Of a stretch of DNA of 64,000 nucleotides, positions 21,788-33,707 are shown in pieces (the stretch's first letter is position 1; the number at the start of each line of letters is the position of its first letter). The position numbers were made by a program, and so were the translations under genes. Source of the DNA: Erythroxylum novogranatense. Taxonomy: Eukaryota > Streptophyta > Magnoliopsida > Malpighiales > Erythroxylaceae. A model generated the notes under the pieces. It worked only from the letters and a program-made list of their open reading frames with translations, made no database searches and was not told where the DNA came from. The stretch lies in assembly GCA_029891385.1 (NCBI GenBank), contig CM057225.1:11879060-11943059 (forward strand). The letters run 5' to 3'.

Positions 21788-23636
21788 TGTAGGAAAATCC
21801 CGGTGTGTGCATCACATGCACACGGTGAGGAAAACAAAAATTTTTGTTCCGGGACCTTCTCGAAAGCCAGGATCCATGTGTCTATACAATAAACTCAAAC
21901 TATAACGACCAAAGGAGACCGTCTCTAACGGTATCCACGCAGAGATTGGAGAACCTAACCGGGACAAACCCTTCGACCCGGGAATAGCTAGAACAAATTA
22001 AAGACTGCTAGATCTTACCTTTGTTCTTGGAGAGCTTGGAATCAACGATGGAGGAGGAAGAAGCTTGAAGACTTTGATGAAATATGATAAAGTTTGAGAT
22101 AGAAACTCTTTCTCTTCAAACCTTACTTCTTCTCACCAAAAACCAACGAACATCTCATCTTCATTTTTAGTCTTCAAATAGCTTTTGGCTTCTCATGGAC
22201 ACTTGTCATCCACGATGATCACCATCCTTTAGCATATTTTTCTTTTAGTCAATTTTGTCTTTAACATTTAAAGACATTAAATGTTAAAGGATGAGTCATC
22301 TTCTCCTTCCATCAACGATGGCCATATATATATATATATATGTATGTATTAATTAATTAATTAATTAATAATATATATATGTATATAAATCTTTGAAGTG
22401 GTCGATCACATCGAGTTGGTCTATCGACCTCTACCGGTCCCGTATGGAAAACCACCGGAAACTTTTTTCAACAATATCGATGTCGCGATCTAATCGGGAC
22501 ATATCTCGATCTCATCGGGATCCATTTAATCCTTTTGCTCTCCATATATTGGATCTCTGTCCAAAACTATTTTACGAATTCTCCGAGTCACTCTTATGCG
22601 TGTGACCCATTAGGTTTCCGGTTATGTTGGCCACTTAGATTAACACTTAATCTGAGCAAGTCATGAGTGGTATCTAGCAACACATCATGACCTCCAATTG
22701 ATCGGAAAGTAATTAGTTTGACCAATGAACATATATTCATCACGAACCTTTCCATAAACAATTACCGTGCAATTCGTCCTTTCACCATGCTATACCCCAC
22801 TTGGTTATGAGTATGGGCAAAGTGTCAACTCTTACTAGACTGACTACATCAAATCTAGTCCAAGTGATATCAGTTCTTGTTTTGGGACTCATTAGTTTAT
22901 ATGTCACTGAAGACACTCTACATGACATATGAACTCCGGCCAGATATTTCCAAGTAATGACCCTGATAAGAGGCCATGGGTATCATCTTCTGCTATCACG
23001 GAAGTGGTGAATCCTCTATTGGCTACTCAATTACCTTCGAATACCTCAAGCTGTACCCAATCACCACCCTATGAGCGACCTGTGTAAGACAACAAGGAAT
23101 GGAGTCAAAGCACAGAATCAGTATCCAAGATATCCTTGAGTACCTCAAGTCTAAGGATATTTGCACATTGCTATGATGAGATTATCACTGACATTAGAAT
23201 AGGACATCCATGTGATGATCTCATAGCAGGTCATCCAATGTACTTACTACCTTTAGTAAGCATTCACATCTCAACCCTAAATATCTCATATTTACAGTTT
23301 CTGAGATCCACTGCTTGATCAAATCAAGGAGCTTGAGATGTGCTAGTCTCTCTGGATTACCGATGTTCGGTTTCAGTAATCCTATGACTAAGGATAATTT
23401 AGATACTGACATAATTGCACATGATAGGAATCTTAGTAGTATGATCACCTCATAATTTCCTTCATGCTATGTCATATATCATGGACTTCATTAATTTGCT
23501 TATAGATCAATATCCATTCATAAACAATGAACAACAATGTAATGAAATATGCCTTTCTTTATTTATTCATAAAGTATGTACACAACTTTGTACAAAACGC
23601 GCTAAAGGCGATTACCTTTAGGGCACTACTCTAACA
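21788..23636 (-). mobile_element. 3' LTR of G
   Basis: 1849 bp from TGTAGGAAAATCCC to GGCACTACTCTAACA. It pairs with 29643-31507 with mostly single-base changes and few small indels. The inverted polypurine tract (AAGTGGGAGAT in sense) adjoins it at 23637-23647. Short TA and TTAAT repeats occur at 22325-22385. Confidence 0.9.
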
Positions 23637-23650
23637 ATCTCCCACTTGAC

Positions 23651-24682
23651 CTAAAGCCAATCGCCTTGATATCTAATACCATAGGCGAGTACATGAGAAT
23701 CAAAACTCTTCTTTGATAATGGCTTTGTCAACGGATCAGCAATATTCTGCTCTGTGGGAATTCTCTCTATCTGGACATCACCTCGTCCAATGATCTCCCT
23801 GATCAGATGATATCTGCGGAGTACGTGTTTGGATCGTTGATGAGACCTTGGTTCCTTCGCCTGCGCAATAGCCTCATTGTTGTCACAATACAACTGTATG
23901 GGCCCATCACAGCTAGGAACCACACCAAGTTCAGTAATGAACTTTCTGATCCAAACTGCTTCCTTTGCCGCGTTTGAAGCGGCAATGTACTCTGTCTTGG
24001 TTGTTGAATCGGCAGTCGTCTCTTGTTTGGAACTCTTCCAACTGACTGCCCCGCCGTTCAGTATGAATATATAACCTGATTGGGATTTGGAATCATCCTT
24101 ATCAGATTGAAAACTGGCATCTGTATACCCGCTCACTTTGAGATCTCCATCTCCATATATCAAGAAAACATCCTTAGTCCTTCGCAAGTACTTGAGGATA
24201 TTCTTGACTGCCACCCAGTGACCCTCACCAGGATCCGATTGGTATCTGCTCGTAACACTTAGAGCATATGATACATCGGGTCTCGTACATAGCATAGCGT
24301 ACATGATAGATCCTACCGCAGATGCATACGGGATCATATTCATGCGCATCCTCTCATCTTGTGTCTTAGGACACATAGATTTCGAGAATGTTATCCCATG
24401 AGTCACGGGAAGGTACCCTCTCTTGGATTGCTCCATGCTAAACCTCTTCAGCATCTTGTCTATGTACGTTGATTGTGAAAGACCAAGGAACCTTTTTGAT
24501 CTATCTCTATAAATCTTTATCCCAAGGATATAAGTTGCTTCACCAAGGTCTTTCATAGCAAATTGTTTGGATAACCAAATCTTCACAGATTGTAGCATAG
24601 AGACATCGTTTCCTAGTAATAATATGTCATCTACATATAGCACAAGGAATACGATTGCAGTCCCACTAACCTTTTTATACAC
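23651..24682 (-). pseudogene. pol: RT (second half) and RNase H of G
   Basis: A 343-residue open stretch. It starts in the RT palm with LYVDDILLLGND, which carries the catalytic YVDD, then YILGIKIYRDRS and the thumb. RNase H blocks follow: SGYTDASFQSD (first Asp), TKTEYIAASNAAKEA (Glu), LYCDNNEAI (Asp) and SKHVLRRYHLIREI, ending IADPLTKPLS close to the polypurine tract. The normal copia C-terminus is reached, so this part is complete. The upstream frame is cut off by a TAG at about 24730. Confidence 0.92.
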
Positions 24683-25740
24683 ACAGTGTTCATCCGGATT
24701 TTGTGAGAAACCAAACTCTTTGATTACCTAATCAAAATGGATATTCCAACTCCTGGATGCTTGTTTCAATCCATAGATGGATTTTTGAAGCTTGCATACC
24801 TTTTCGCCATTATGGGAGATGAAGCCCTCAAGTTGTGTCATATACACATCCTCAGTTAGATTCCCATTTAGGAAAGTTATCTTCACATCCATTTTTCATA
24901 TCTCATAATCATAATGAGTGGCAATGGCTAAGAGTATCCTAATGGATTTAAGCATTGCTACTAGGCTGAAGGTCTCGTCGTAGTCAATTCCTTGTCTTTG
25001 ACGAAAACCTTTAGCCACAAGCCTTGCTTCATAGGTAACTACATTACCATCCATGTCGGTTTTCTTTTTGAAAACCCATTTACACCCTATGGGTTTTATT
25101 CCTTCGGGTGTCTCAACCAAAGTCCATACTTGGTTTTCATATATGGAATCCATTTCAGCTTTCATGGCTTGAAGCCATTTCTCAGACTCTGAACTCTTCA
25201 GAACCTCTTCATAGGTGGTAGGCTCATCATCTTCTATGAGCAATACGTCATTCTGTTCACTCATGAGAAATTCATATCTCTCGGGAACAGAGCGTATCCT
25301 ACGTGACCTACGATTTTTGTGTGTTATAGAAGGTTGAACTGTTACTTCATCTGTATAAGTCACAGTTTCAGGTTCAGGCAATTGATCTGCGTCTGTTCGA
25401 GCATCTTGAACTTCTTCAAGTTCAATTTTGCTCCCACTGTCTTCTTGTAAAAGAAACTCTTTCTCTAAAATGACATCATGCTTTGAAACAAACACCCTTT
25501 GTTCCTCAGCAAGGTAGAATTGATATCCTATTGTTTCTTTAGGATATCCTACAAACAAACACTTGTTAGATTTTGCATTAAGTTTATCTGACTGTATCCG
25601 CTTCACATAAGCAGGACAACCCCAAACTTTCAAATGAGTAAGATAGGGTCATTTGTTAGTCCACATATCATATGGAGTAACATCAACTGTCTTTGATGGA
25701 ACTCAGTTTAGCAAGTAAACAGCTGTCTCGATTGCATACC
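24683..25740 (-). pseudogene. pol: Integrase C-terminus and RT (first half) of G, with stops
   Basis: Reading leftwards, 25740-25634 holds three TGA stops within sequence typical of the end of the integrase core. The open stretch 25633-24896 then contains LKVWGCPAYVK, a variable linker, the RT start GCKWVFKKKTDMDGN and YEARLVAKGFRQRQG. A TGA at about 24893 replaces the Trp expected before KMDVK, and a TAG at about 24730 replaces what is probably Gln. KMDVK, FLNGNL and [17 protein letters not shown] lie between. All are single-base losses without frameshift. Confidence 0.9.
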
Positions 25741-25741
25741 C

Positions 25742-26992
25742 TCAAAAGGATTTTGGTAACTTTGCAAAGCCCATCATCGATCGTACCATATCTAACAAGG
25801 TTCGATTTCTCCTTTCAGTCACACCATTATGCTGTGGTGTGTAAGGAGGAGTCCATTGAGATAAAATCCCATTATCTCTGAGATAATCCAAAAACTGTTG
25901 GTCTAAGTATTCCCCACCACGATCGGATCGTAATATCTTGATACTTTTCCCAAGTTGGTTTTCTACTTCATTTCTGAATTGTTTGAACTTTTCAAATACT
26001 TCAGATTTGTATCTCATCAGATACAGGTACCCATATCGAGAATAATCATCGATAAAGGTAATGAAGTAAAGACAACCACTTCTAGCATGGATGGACATCG
26101 GACCACATACATCTGAATGTATTAGGTCTAATACTCCAGTCGCTCGTTCACCCTTTCCCTTAAAGGGTAACTTAGTCGTCTTGCCTAATAAACAAAATTC
26201 ACATGTGTCATATGATTCATAATCAAATGACCCTAAACTACCAATCTTGTGGAGCTTAGCTATGCGTCTCTCATTTATATGGCCAAGGCGATAATGCCAT
26301 AAGTAAGTTGATTTTAAATTATCTCGTTTATGTCTTTTCGTGTCATTGACATTCATAATTGGATGTGACATATCTAATATGTAAATTCCATTGCATAATG
26401 TACTAGTATCATAAAGCATTCCATTCAAACTAATAGAACAACCATTGTTACTAAAAGTCAAATGGAAACCAGCTCTATTTAAACAAGAAACAGACAATAT
26501 GTTCTTTGTTAAAACAGGTACAAAATAGCATTCATCCAATGTAATTACAAGCCCACTGGGGAGTGACAAAAAATAAGTGCCTACGGCTAATACTGCAACT
26601 CTTGCTCCATTTCCTACATGCAAGTCTAGTTCTTCCTTCATGAGCTGTCTACTGTCTCTGAGGCCCTGCATATCATTGCATATGTGTGAACCACAACCGG
26701 TATCTAATACCCATATGTTATGGTCAGAAACAGTATTAAACTCAATGACAAACATACCTGAAGAAGCCGAGGCATCTGATGCCTTCTTCTGCTTCAATTC
26801 TTCCAGATAGACTTTACAGTTTCGCTTCCAGTGGCTAGTCTTGCCACAAAGGAAGCAAGTTCCTTTTAGTGCAGTTTCTTTGGTTTTCTTCTTGGCTACA
26901 CTTCCTTTCGGTTTCTTAGACCTTTTCTTCTTCAATTTCTTTTTCTTTGAACCAGAAGAAGAAGAGGCCACCATAAGCACTTGCTTGCTATC
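25742..26992 (-). pseudogene. pol: Nucleocapsid, protease and integrase of G
   Basis: Directly after a TAG at the end of the capsid part, the same frame continues with Lys-rich sequence, a CCHC knuckle CFLCGKTSHWKRNC, the protease site WVLDTGCGSHIC, and the pre-integrase block WHYRLGHINERRIAKL with CEFCLLGK completing HHCC. The core has LIHSDVCGPM (Asp), TFIDDYSRYGYLYLM (Asp region) and GVTERRNRTLLDMV (Glu). The frame ends at a TGA in what was probably a Trp codon (KSF-stop-GYAIE). Confidence 0.92.
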
Positions 26993-26995
26993 CTT

Positions 26996-27586
26996 CTAAA
27001 TAGCTTGCTCTGCTGTCTTGAGCAGATTGATCAACTCAGGGATTGTCGTGAATATTTGGTTCATCCGATAGTTTAACACAAACTGTGAATAACTATCAGA
27101 CAATCCAACTAGAATTAAGTCAACACTTAATTCATAATCCATAACAAAACCTAAGACAGCTAACCTCTCAATATACCCATTCATCTTCAGTGCATACTGC
27201 ACTGCAGATGAACCTGAAGTCATCTTAGTAGTAAAGAGTAGCCTCGAGGTCTCGAAACTTTGAGACCGAGCTTGCTCATCAAACAGCTCCCTAAGATGAA
27301 ACACTATGGTATTAGCATCCATAGACTCATGCTGTTTCTGCAGCTCTGGTGACATAGATGCGAGCATAATGCAGGTAGCCATGTCACTATTTTTACAATA
27401 TGCTTTCTCATCCTCATCAGAAGCATCAACAGCAGGTGGATCAGGAAGTGAAACATCTAGGACATAGCCCAGTTCCTCAGATCTGAGAACAATTCTCAGA
27501 TTTCTCAGCCAATCTAAAAAGTTGGGTCCAGTTAATTTGTTCGAATCCATTAGTGAGCGCAAGTTCACACTGGAAGTCATCTTCAA
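26996..27586 (-). pseudogene. gag: Capsid part of gag of G
   Basis: 196 residues beginning near the leader end, with the copia gag pattern LTGPNFLDWLRNLRIVL, a conserved EE.GYVLD segment, MSPELQKQHE and LRELFDEQARSQSFE. One in-frame TAG separates it from the nucleocapsid (EQAI-stop-KDSK). Otherwise the capsid is uninterrupted. The first Met at 27586 fits the family start (MTSS-like, two residues later). Confidence 0.9.
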
Positions 27587-27742
27587 TAACCTATAGGGAA
27601 AGAGAGAAAGAATGTTAGAATAGAATTACATGCATGATCATAAGGACTTGCATGACATGCATATGGATCCCACTAGTTTCAAAGAATCCATAACCCTCAT
27701 TACGAATCCAAGAAACATTATGACAAAATGTCCTAGTGGGTC

Positions 27743-28160
27743 GATATCCGACATTGCTAAAATGAACTTGGGTTTACCCAACAAGCCACCTTAGGTCAAT
27801 CGGTAGGTATCGGTCATACCAATTGCATCATAGATATCCGACATTACTAAAATGACCTTGGGTTTACCCAACAAGCCACCTTAGATCAATCGGCAGGTAT
27901 CGGTCATACCAATTATATCATAGATGCAACTATCGACTAGTGCTATCAACTCGTGATGTATGCACACACATTGGGTTATCAACTCTTGATGCGCGTACAT
28001 CTGATGTACACTACCCAATTTTGCCTCTGTCCACATTGACCTTGAGTTACTCAACAAATCAACGCTTCTAGTGAAAACCGACCCATTAATCCGAAAATCG
28101 TATTTTCATGGTTCGAACATATCCGTATAGAGTGAGCTTGGGTTTACCCAACAAACCAAC
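27743..28160. repeat. 90-bp direct repeats with TTGGGTTTACCCAA palindromes
   Basis: Units start at 27743 and 27833 and both contain GATATCCGACATT, CTTGGGTTTACCCAACAAGC and AGGTATCGGTCATACCAATT. The palindrome returns at about 28139, and a looser version (TTGAGTTACTCAA) at about 28032. Confidence 0.85.
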
Positions 28161-28360
28161 TCTATAAGAACTCTGGTTCTTCCCATATTAATGGAAGGCG
28201 TTAGTTTTCATATGATGTGTGAGGGTTTTCAGGTCTCATCTTCTTCTTCTCCAAGCTATAGGATTATAGTCACCATGACTATATGGAATGATTTAGGGCA
28301 ATTCATCAATCACATTGAATCTATACCTAAAATCATCCATCATCCTACCTTTGCATGTTG

Positions 28361-28530
28361 TAGTCGACTGGTACATGTGCTAGTCGACTGGTGCATGCGC
28401 TAGTCGACTGGTACATGTGCTGGTCGACTACTTTTGATTATCGTACGCAGCTAGTCGATTTGGTGCATGTCTAATCATTGGTGCATGTGCTAGTCGATTG
28501 GTACATGTGCTAGTCGACTACTTTTTGGCA
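28361..28530. repeat. 20-bp minisatellite containing GTCGAC
   Basis: The unit CTAGTCGACTGGTACATGTG is repeated about three times head to tail from 28361, then again in degraded form to 28530. Each unit carries two short palindromes, AGTCGACT and (G)TACATGTG-like. Confidence 0.85.
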
Positions 28531-29642
28531 TGCTCTCTAATCGGCTAATTTCTCAATCCGTGTAGTTCAAATTCACAATACCAAGTGTAATATCCTTTAT
28601 TATGATGTACCAATGAAACACTTTCATTGTACCATGCTTACCATATATAGTTATACTATACATGAAACTTGAAATCAATGAATACACTCTTATTCATTTA
28701 GATTTCCAAATAATTTGAGAATATCAAACTATCACCCTAAGTATCTCTAGGTAGTCTACACTTTATCAAGACTACTTCGGCACTAGTCACAAAAAATTTG
28801 TGACGGCCAAAACAATCAGGACAACGAAATACACTAACGAGGCGCTAACGTGACATATTTGACATCCGAAAATTTTTGGAAACCCAATTTCAAGAAATTC
28901 AATTTGGAAAGCATACAAAATCAATGTAACACATTTTTAATCACATTAAAAATGATCCAAGGCATTGGAATTGAGAAATACACATTCATTCATTCCAAAC
29001 AAAACAGCTCCAACAACTTTCTCAAAACTGTCAAGCTCTGTCTTTTGCTTGAAAAACTCATTGAAACAATTTCAATAAATTCTGAGAAAATTACAGAGGT
29101 TACTACGTGTTCACAAAATGCTCCATGAATTTGTTCAGGATTTATTTCCAACAAAAACTCATCCAACCTCATCAACAAAGCGAATGTAGAATCTGTGTTC
29201 CTCAACACAGTTATTCCCAGCAGCACACAATAAATTCTCAAATAAATAGTAAATCACCTCGAAAACATTTTTTCATTCTTATAGACATTCATAAACATCT
29301 TAGAGACATTTTGGTGAAAGAAAAAACGAAAATTTGTTTTCTACAATTTATTCTCGAATTTATAAGCATGCCTGTTCAAGGAATGTGTACAAACACAGCA
29401 AACAGAACATTAGGGAATAAATTAGCAAAACCATATCAAATCACATTGATAAATTCTGGTCTTCCACAGACATATTTCACAACATCTTATGAACACATCT
29501 GGGCAAGAAAATTTCGAAACTATATTTCTATACTGAATTCGAAATTAACACAGTCAACATGCATCATCGTCACAAGCAATAGGCAGCTCCGACCTAGTTA
29601 TGATTTCTTCGTTATATACGACACAAGTGGTTCTGATACCAC

Positions 29643-31507
29643 TGTAGGAAAATCCCAGTGTGTGCATCACATGCACACGGTGCCGAAAACAAAAATTTTT
29701 GTTCCGGGACCTTCCCGAAAGCCAGGATCCATGTGTCTATACAACAAACTCAAACCATAACGACCAAAGGAGACCGTCTCTAACGGTATCCACACAGAGA
29801 TCGGAGAACCTAACTGGGACAAACCCTTTGACCCAGGAATAGCTAGAACAAATTATAGACTGCTAGATCTTACCTTTGTTCTTGGAGAGCTTGGAATCAT
29901 CGATGGAGGGGGAAGAAGCTTGAAGAATTTGATGAAATATAATGAAGCTTGAGAGAGAAACTCTTTCTCTTCAAACCTTACTTCTTCTCACCAAAAACCA
30001 ACGAACATCTCATGTTCATTTTTAGTCTTCAAATAGCTTTTGGCTTCTCATGGACACTTGTCATCCACGATGATCACGATCCTTTAGCATATTTGTCTTT
30101 TAGTCAATTTTGTCTTTAACATTTAAAGACATTAAATGTTAAAGGATGAGTCATCTTCTCCTTCCATCAACGATGGCCATATATATATATATATATGTAT
30201 TAATTAATTCTTTAATTAATTAATAATATATATATGTATATAAATGTTGAAGTGGTCCAGTCACACTGAGATCGGTCCTACCGGCCTACCGGGTCCCAGT
30301 ATAGAAAAACTACCGAAAACTTTTTTCAGCAATATCGATGTCGCGATCTCATCGGGACATATCTCGATCTCATCAGGATCCATTTAATCCTTTTGCTCTC
30401 CATATATTGGATCTCTGTCCAAAACTATTTTACGAATTCTCCGAGTCACTCTTATACGTGTGACCCATTAGGTTCCCGGTTATGTTGGCCACTTAGATTA
30501 ACACTTAATCTGAGCAAGTCATGAGCAGTATCTAGCAACACATCATGACCCCCAATTGACCGGAAAGTAATTGGTTTGACGAATGAACATATATTCATCA
30601 AGAACCATATCATGAACCTTTCCATAGACAATTACCGTGCAATTCTTCCTTTCACCATGCTATACCCCACTTGGTTATGAGTATGGGCAACGTGTCAACT
30701 CTTACTAGACTGACTACATCAAATCTTATCCAAGTGATATCAGTTCTTGTCCTGGGACTCATTATTTTATATGTCACTGAAGACACTCTTCATGACATAT
30801 GAACTCCGGCCAGAGATTTCCAAGTAATGACCCTGACAAGAGATCATGGGTATCATCTTCTGCTATCACAAAAGTGGTGAATCCTCTATTGGCTACTCAA
30901 TTACCTTCGAATACCTCAAGCCGTACCCAATCACCACCCTATGAGCGACCTGTGTAAGGCAACAAGGAATGGAGTCAAAGCACAAAATCAGTATCCAAGA
31001 TATCCTTGAGTACCTCAAGTCTAAGGATATTTGCACCATTGCTATGATGAGATTATCACTGACATTAGAATAGGACATCCATGTGATGATCTCATAGCAG
31101 GTCATCCAATGTGCTTACTACCTTTAGTAAGCATTCACATCTCAACCCTAAATATCTCATATTTACAGTTTCTGAGATCCACTGCTTGATCAAATCAAGG
31201 AGCTTGAGATGTGCTCGTCTCTCTAGATTACCGATGTCCAATTTCAGTAATCCTATGACTTGGGATAATTTAGATACTGACATAATTGCACATGATAGGA
31301 ATCTCAGTAGTATGATCACCTCATAATTTCTTTCATGCTATGTCATATATCATGTACTTCATTAATTTGCTTATAGATCAATATCCATTCATAAACAATG
31401 AACAGCAAAGTAATGAAATATGCCTTTCTTTATTTATTCATAAAGTATGTACACAACTTTGTACAAAACGCGCTAAAGGCGATTGCCTTTAGGGCACTAC
31501 TCTAACA
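29643..31507 (-). mobile_element. 5' LTR of G
   Basis: 1865 bp, TGTAGGAAAATCCC to CACTACTCTAACA. It is adjacent to the inverted primer site on its left and to TSD CTATC on its right. Confidence 0.9.
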
Positions 31508-31512
31508 CTATC

Positions 31513-31662
31513 AAGTGAGAACCTTGGATGTAGGTAGCTTTGTGCTATCGAACCAAGTAAATATTTCTTCTTTAATTTTTGCAAGTTACATTTCTGCAAA
31601 ATAACAAATCTTTGTTAAGTTTCTGTTTAAAGAATATCATAATAGCAGTAGAAATCCCAACA
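31513..31662 (+). mobile_element. 5' LTR of A, part 2
   Basis: The remaining 150 bp of the A 5' LTR after element G, matching the end of the 3' LTR. Together the parts make 835 bp, the same length as the 3' LTR. Confidence 0.92.
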
Positions 31663-31667
31663 TAAAG

Positions 31668-31680
31668 TGGTATCAGAGCA
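31668..31680 (+). other. Primer-binding site of A (initiator tRNA-Met)
   Basis: TGGTATCAGAGCA lies five bases after the LTR end. Confidence 0.9.
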
Positions 31681-31793
31681 TCAAGACCTCCTGGGACAAT
31701 TCTTGGACACTTCAAGCAGCAAAGAAGTATTAAGAATCATCCAAGATCAGTCAGTAAAGAAGCATAAACAATCAGTCAAGATCAGTCAAAATC

Positions 31794-32476
31794 ATGGCAG
31801 GCAAAGAAATGGATGTTTTTTCTAGTAAAGAAGATTTTACGATCTGGAAACTCCAGATGCAAGCACTTCTGGAATCTTATGACTGCTATGGTGCTATTGA
31901 TGATGATTATGACCTTGAAATTGATCCTATTAAGAAGCTGAAAATGCAAAGACTGGCACATTGCAAGTTAATGCTTCATGTATCACCTATTGTGATAAGG
32001 AAAGTGCAGAATTGCGACACTGCACAGAAACTTTGGGTGAAACTAAATGAATTGTTTGCTAAGAAGTGTCTTCCTAACAAGATGACACTTCTCCACAACC
32101 TTGCAAACTATAAAATGAACACTTCAGTATCCTTAGATGATAACTTAGACTATTTCTTCAAGCTAGTACAAGATTTAGAAGCTATAGATGAGAAAATAAG
32201 TGAAGAACATCAAGCTATAGTAATGTTAAAGGCATTACCTTATGAATTTAATGCATTCAAGAAGGTAATTAAGCATGCTAGTGGAGAAACACTTACTATA
32301 AAGAGGGTTCTAGATTCTCTTATGGAAGAAATAGTTGAAGTCAATCCATTTAAGAAAGAGGCTGAAATATTGTTTGTATAGAATAACTATGAGAATAAAG
32401 CTCATAAGAAAAACAACAAGAAGGGAAAGTGGCTGAAGGGGAGTGATAAAGAAAAACAGTCTGAAGAAGGTGAAAA
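31794..32476 (+). pseudogene. gag: gag of copia A, capsid part
   Basis: 196 residues from ATG at 31794, starting MAGKEMDVFSSKEDFTIWKL, with the copia gag pattern W...M...L, a QKLWVKLNELF block and MLKALPYEFNAF. A TAG at 32379-32381 ends it, but the same frame continues with Lys-rich sequence to 32476, where D was inserted. The frame resumes at 44108 in the zinc-knuckle region after allowing for the GAAAA duplication. Confidence 0.9.
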
Positions 32477-32816
32477 TGTAGCATCCCACTCCCGCAAGTC
32501 CCGAACCCGATATCGACGGTGATATCCGAGCCCGCGACCCACGAGGGTGGTATGCTAGAAGCGATCAATGCAGTTCAAAACTTCGGTAATACATTTTTTT
32601 CGAACCAATCGAGTCGCGCAAACATTTTCAATCAAAATATTCTTCAAGACTATATTACAAATCTTGGGCCCTTTACATTAACGGTACACATCAGCGAAAT
32701 ACAATTTATACATAATTCAAAATGATACAAATGCAGGCGTGAACCGATCCCGACTCCAAACACCGACTTTCTTGTCAGAATCATACTCCCATCTCATCGA
32801 CGGGTACTCTTCAATT

Positions 32817-32884
32817 CTGAAAAATAGTTGCAATGTTGGGTGAGTTTATGAACTCGGTGAGAAACCATCATCGATGGTTCACTC
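32817..32884 (-). promoter_or_regulatory. Double-hairpin/acceptor cassette, D 3' LTR copy
   Basis: Sense AACCATCGATGATGGTT, GAGTTCATAAACTC, then ACCCAACATTGCAACTA and TTTTTCAG. The acceptor is 825 bases after the donor at 33641. Confidence 0.65.
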
Positions 32885-33301
32885 AACTCATGCATAGTCA
32901 ATCAAGATACCAATTATCATACATGATCACAATTCATAAATGCAATACAATTCACATTAATCATACCACTTATGCAATGCACATGAGACCCTTTCCATTT
33001 TATTACGTTGTTGTGACCGCATACTTTCGCCCCGGTGGCGGGCACATTGCGTTGAGCCGTGGCTTCGAAAACATCGGGCTTGAAGCCTAATACATTGAGC
33101 CCGAGGCTCAATACGTTGGACACGAGGTCCTGTGCGTTGGTGAAAGCTCTCACATACGTTAGGCGTGATATGCCCCGACACGGTGCTTCTCAAATACAAC
33201 CGCTTTTATCTCGATCATGTCCTTATGCATGAATGCATATGTTCCAATTTTCATTTACAGTTATTTCTATCACTTACATTCAATGCCATTTCCCATTTCC
33301 T

Positions 33302-33536
33302 CGGACCTTCGGTCCGGTATTTCAATCATATATTTTTCCAATTTATTGCGTCATACCATATCGCATTTAAAAGTCACATCCAATGTATCGAGACAGATAA
33401 TTAACACTTCGATATCAATCCCTATTTCCTCGGACCTTTGGTCCGAGATCTCCAATGTAAACATTCACAAACAGTCACACACAAGTAGCACTTCGTTATC
33501 TCATTCCCAATATTTCAGACACCTATGGTCCGAAAT
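33302..33536 (-). repeat. Three spaced GGACC/GGTCC hairpins in D LTR
   Basis: CGGACCTTCGGTCCG at 33302-33316, CTCGGACCTTTGGTCCGAG at 33429-33447 (8-bp stem, 3-nt loop) and a looser ATTTCAGAC...GTCCGAAAT pair at 33512-33536, about 100-130 bp apart. The other D LTR carries them at 40799, 40924 and 41007 with damage. Confidence 0.7.
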
Positions 33537-33641
33537 CAATCAAAGTCAAACACACATATACCCATCCATTATCTCCACATGGCATAATCGCGAAATATTA
33601 AACACATTAAAAAAAATTGAGAAACCATCTAGGTTACTCAC

Positions 33642-33707
33642 CTGTACTTCCAAGCTAATGCCGGGAAGTCTCGGCAACGTCGGTAGGTCGACGCTCCAAC
33701 TGTACCT
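33642..33707 (-). promoter_or_regulatory. Predicted internal leader exon, D 3' LTR
   Basis: 66 nt. In sense it follows TTCTGTTTATTATAG and precedes GTGAGTAACCTAGATGG. It begins AGGTACAGTTGGAGC and ends GGAAGTACAG, matching the B exon in its ends and length. Confidence 0.5.

Larger units (their letters stand above)
27587..29642 (-). other. Leader of G between primer site and gag, non-coding
   Basis: About 2 kb without element protein. It contains a 90-bp direct repeat (27743-27925), several TTGGGTTTACCCAA palindromes and a 20-bp minisatellite (28361-28530). The primer-binding site (sense TGGTATCAGAACCACTTG) is at 29624-29641, directly beside the LTR. Confidence 0.8.
21788..31507 (-). mobile_element. 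Full-length copia element G on the minus strand, TSD CTATC
   Basis: 9720 bp, TG...CA, with CTATC at 21783-21787 and 31508-31512. It has two 1.85-kb LTRs, a primer site, a leader of about 2 kb, gag, protease, integrase, RT and RNase H in copia order, and a polypurine tract. Size and LTR length are like the Angela lineage, but I assign this tentatively. Only a handful of premature stops break the polyprotein, so it is young compared with E or the Sirevirus remnant. Confidence 0.92.

Noticed and set aside
28361..28530. CRISPR-like regular repeats
   Set aside because: Units are head to tail with no unique spacers, in a plant retrotransposon leader.
29107..29760. 217-residue open frame on the plus strand
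   Set aside because: It is antisense to the G leader, runs across the LTR boundary and has no recognisable domain; I take it as chance.
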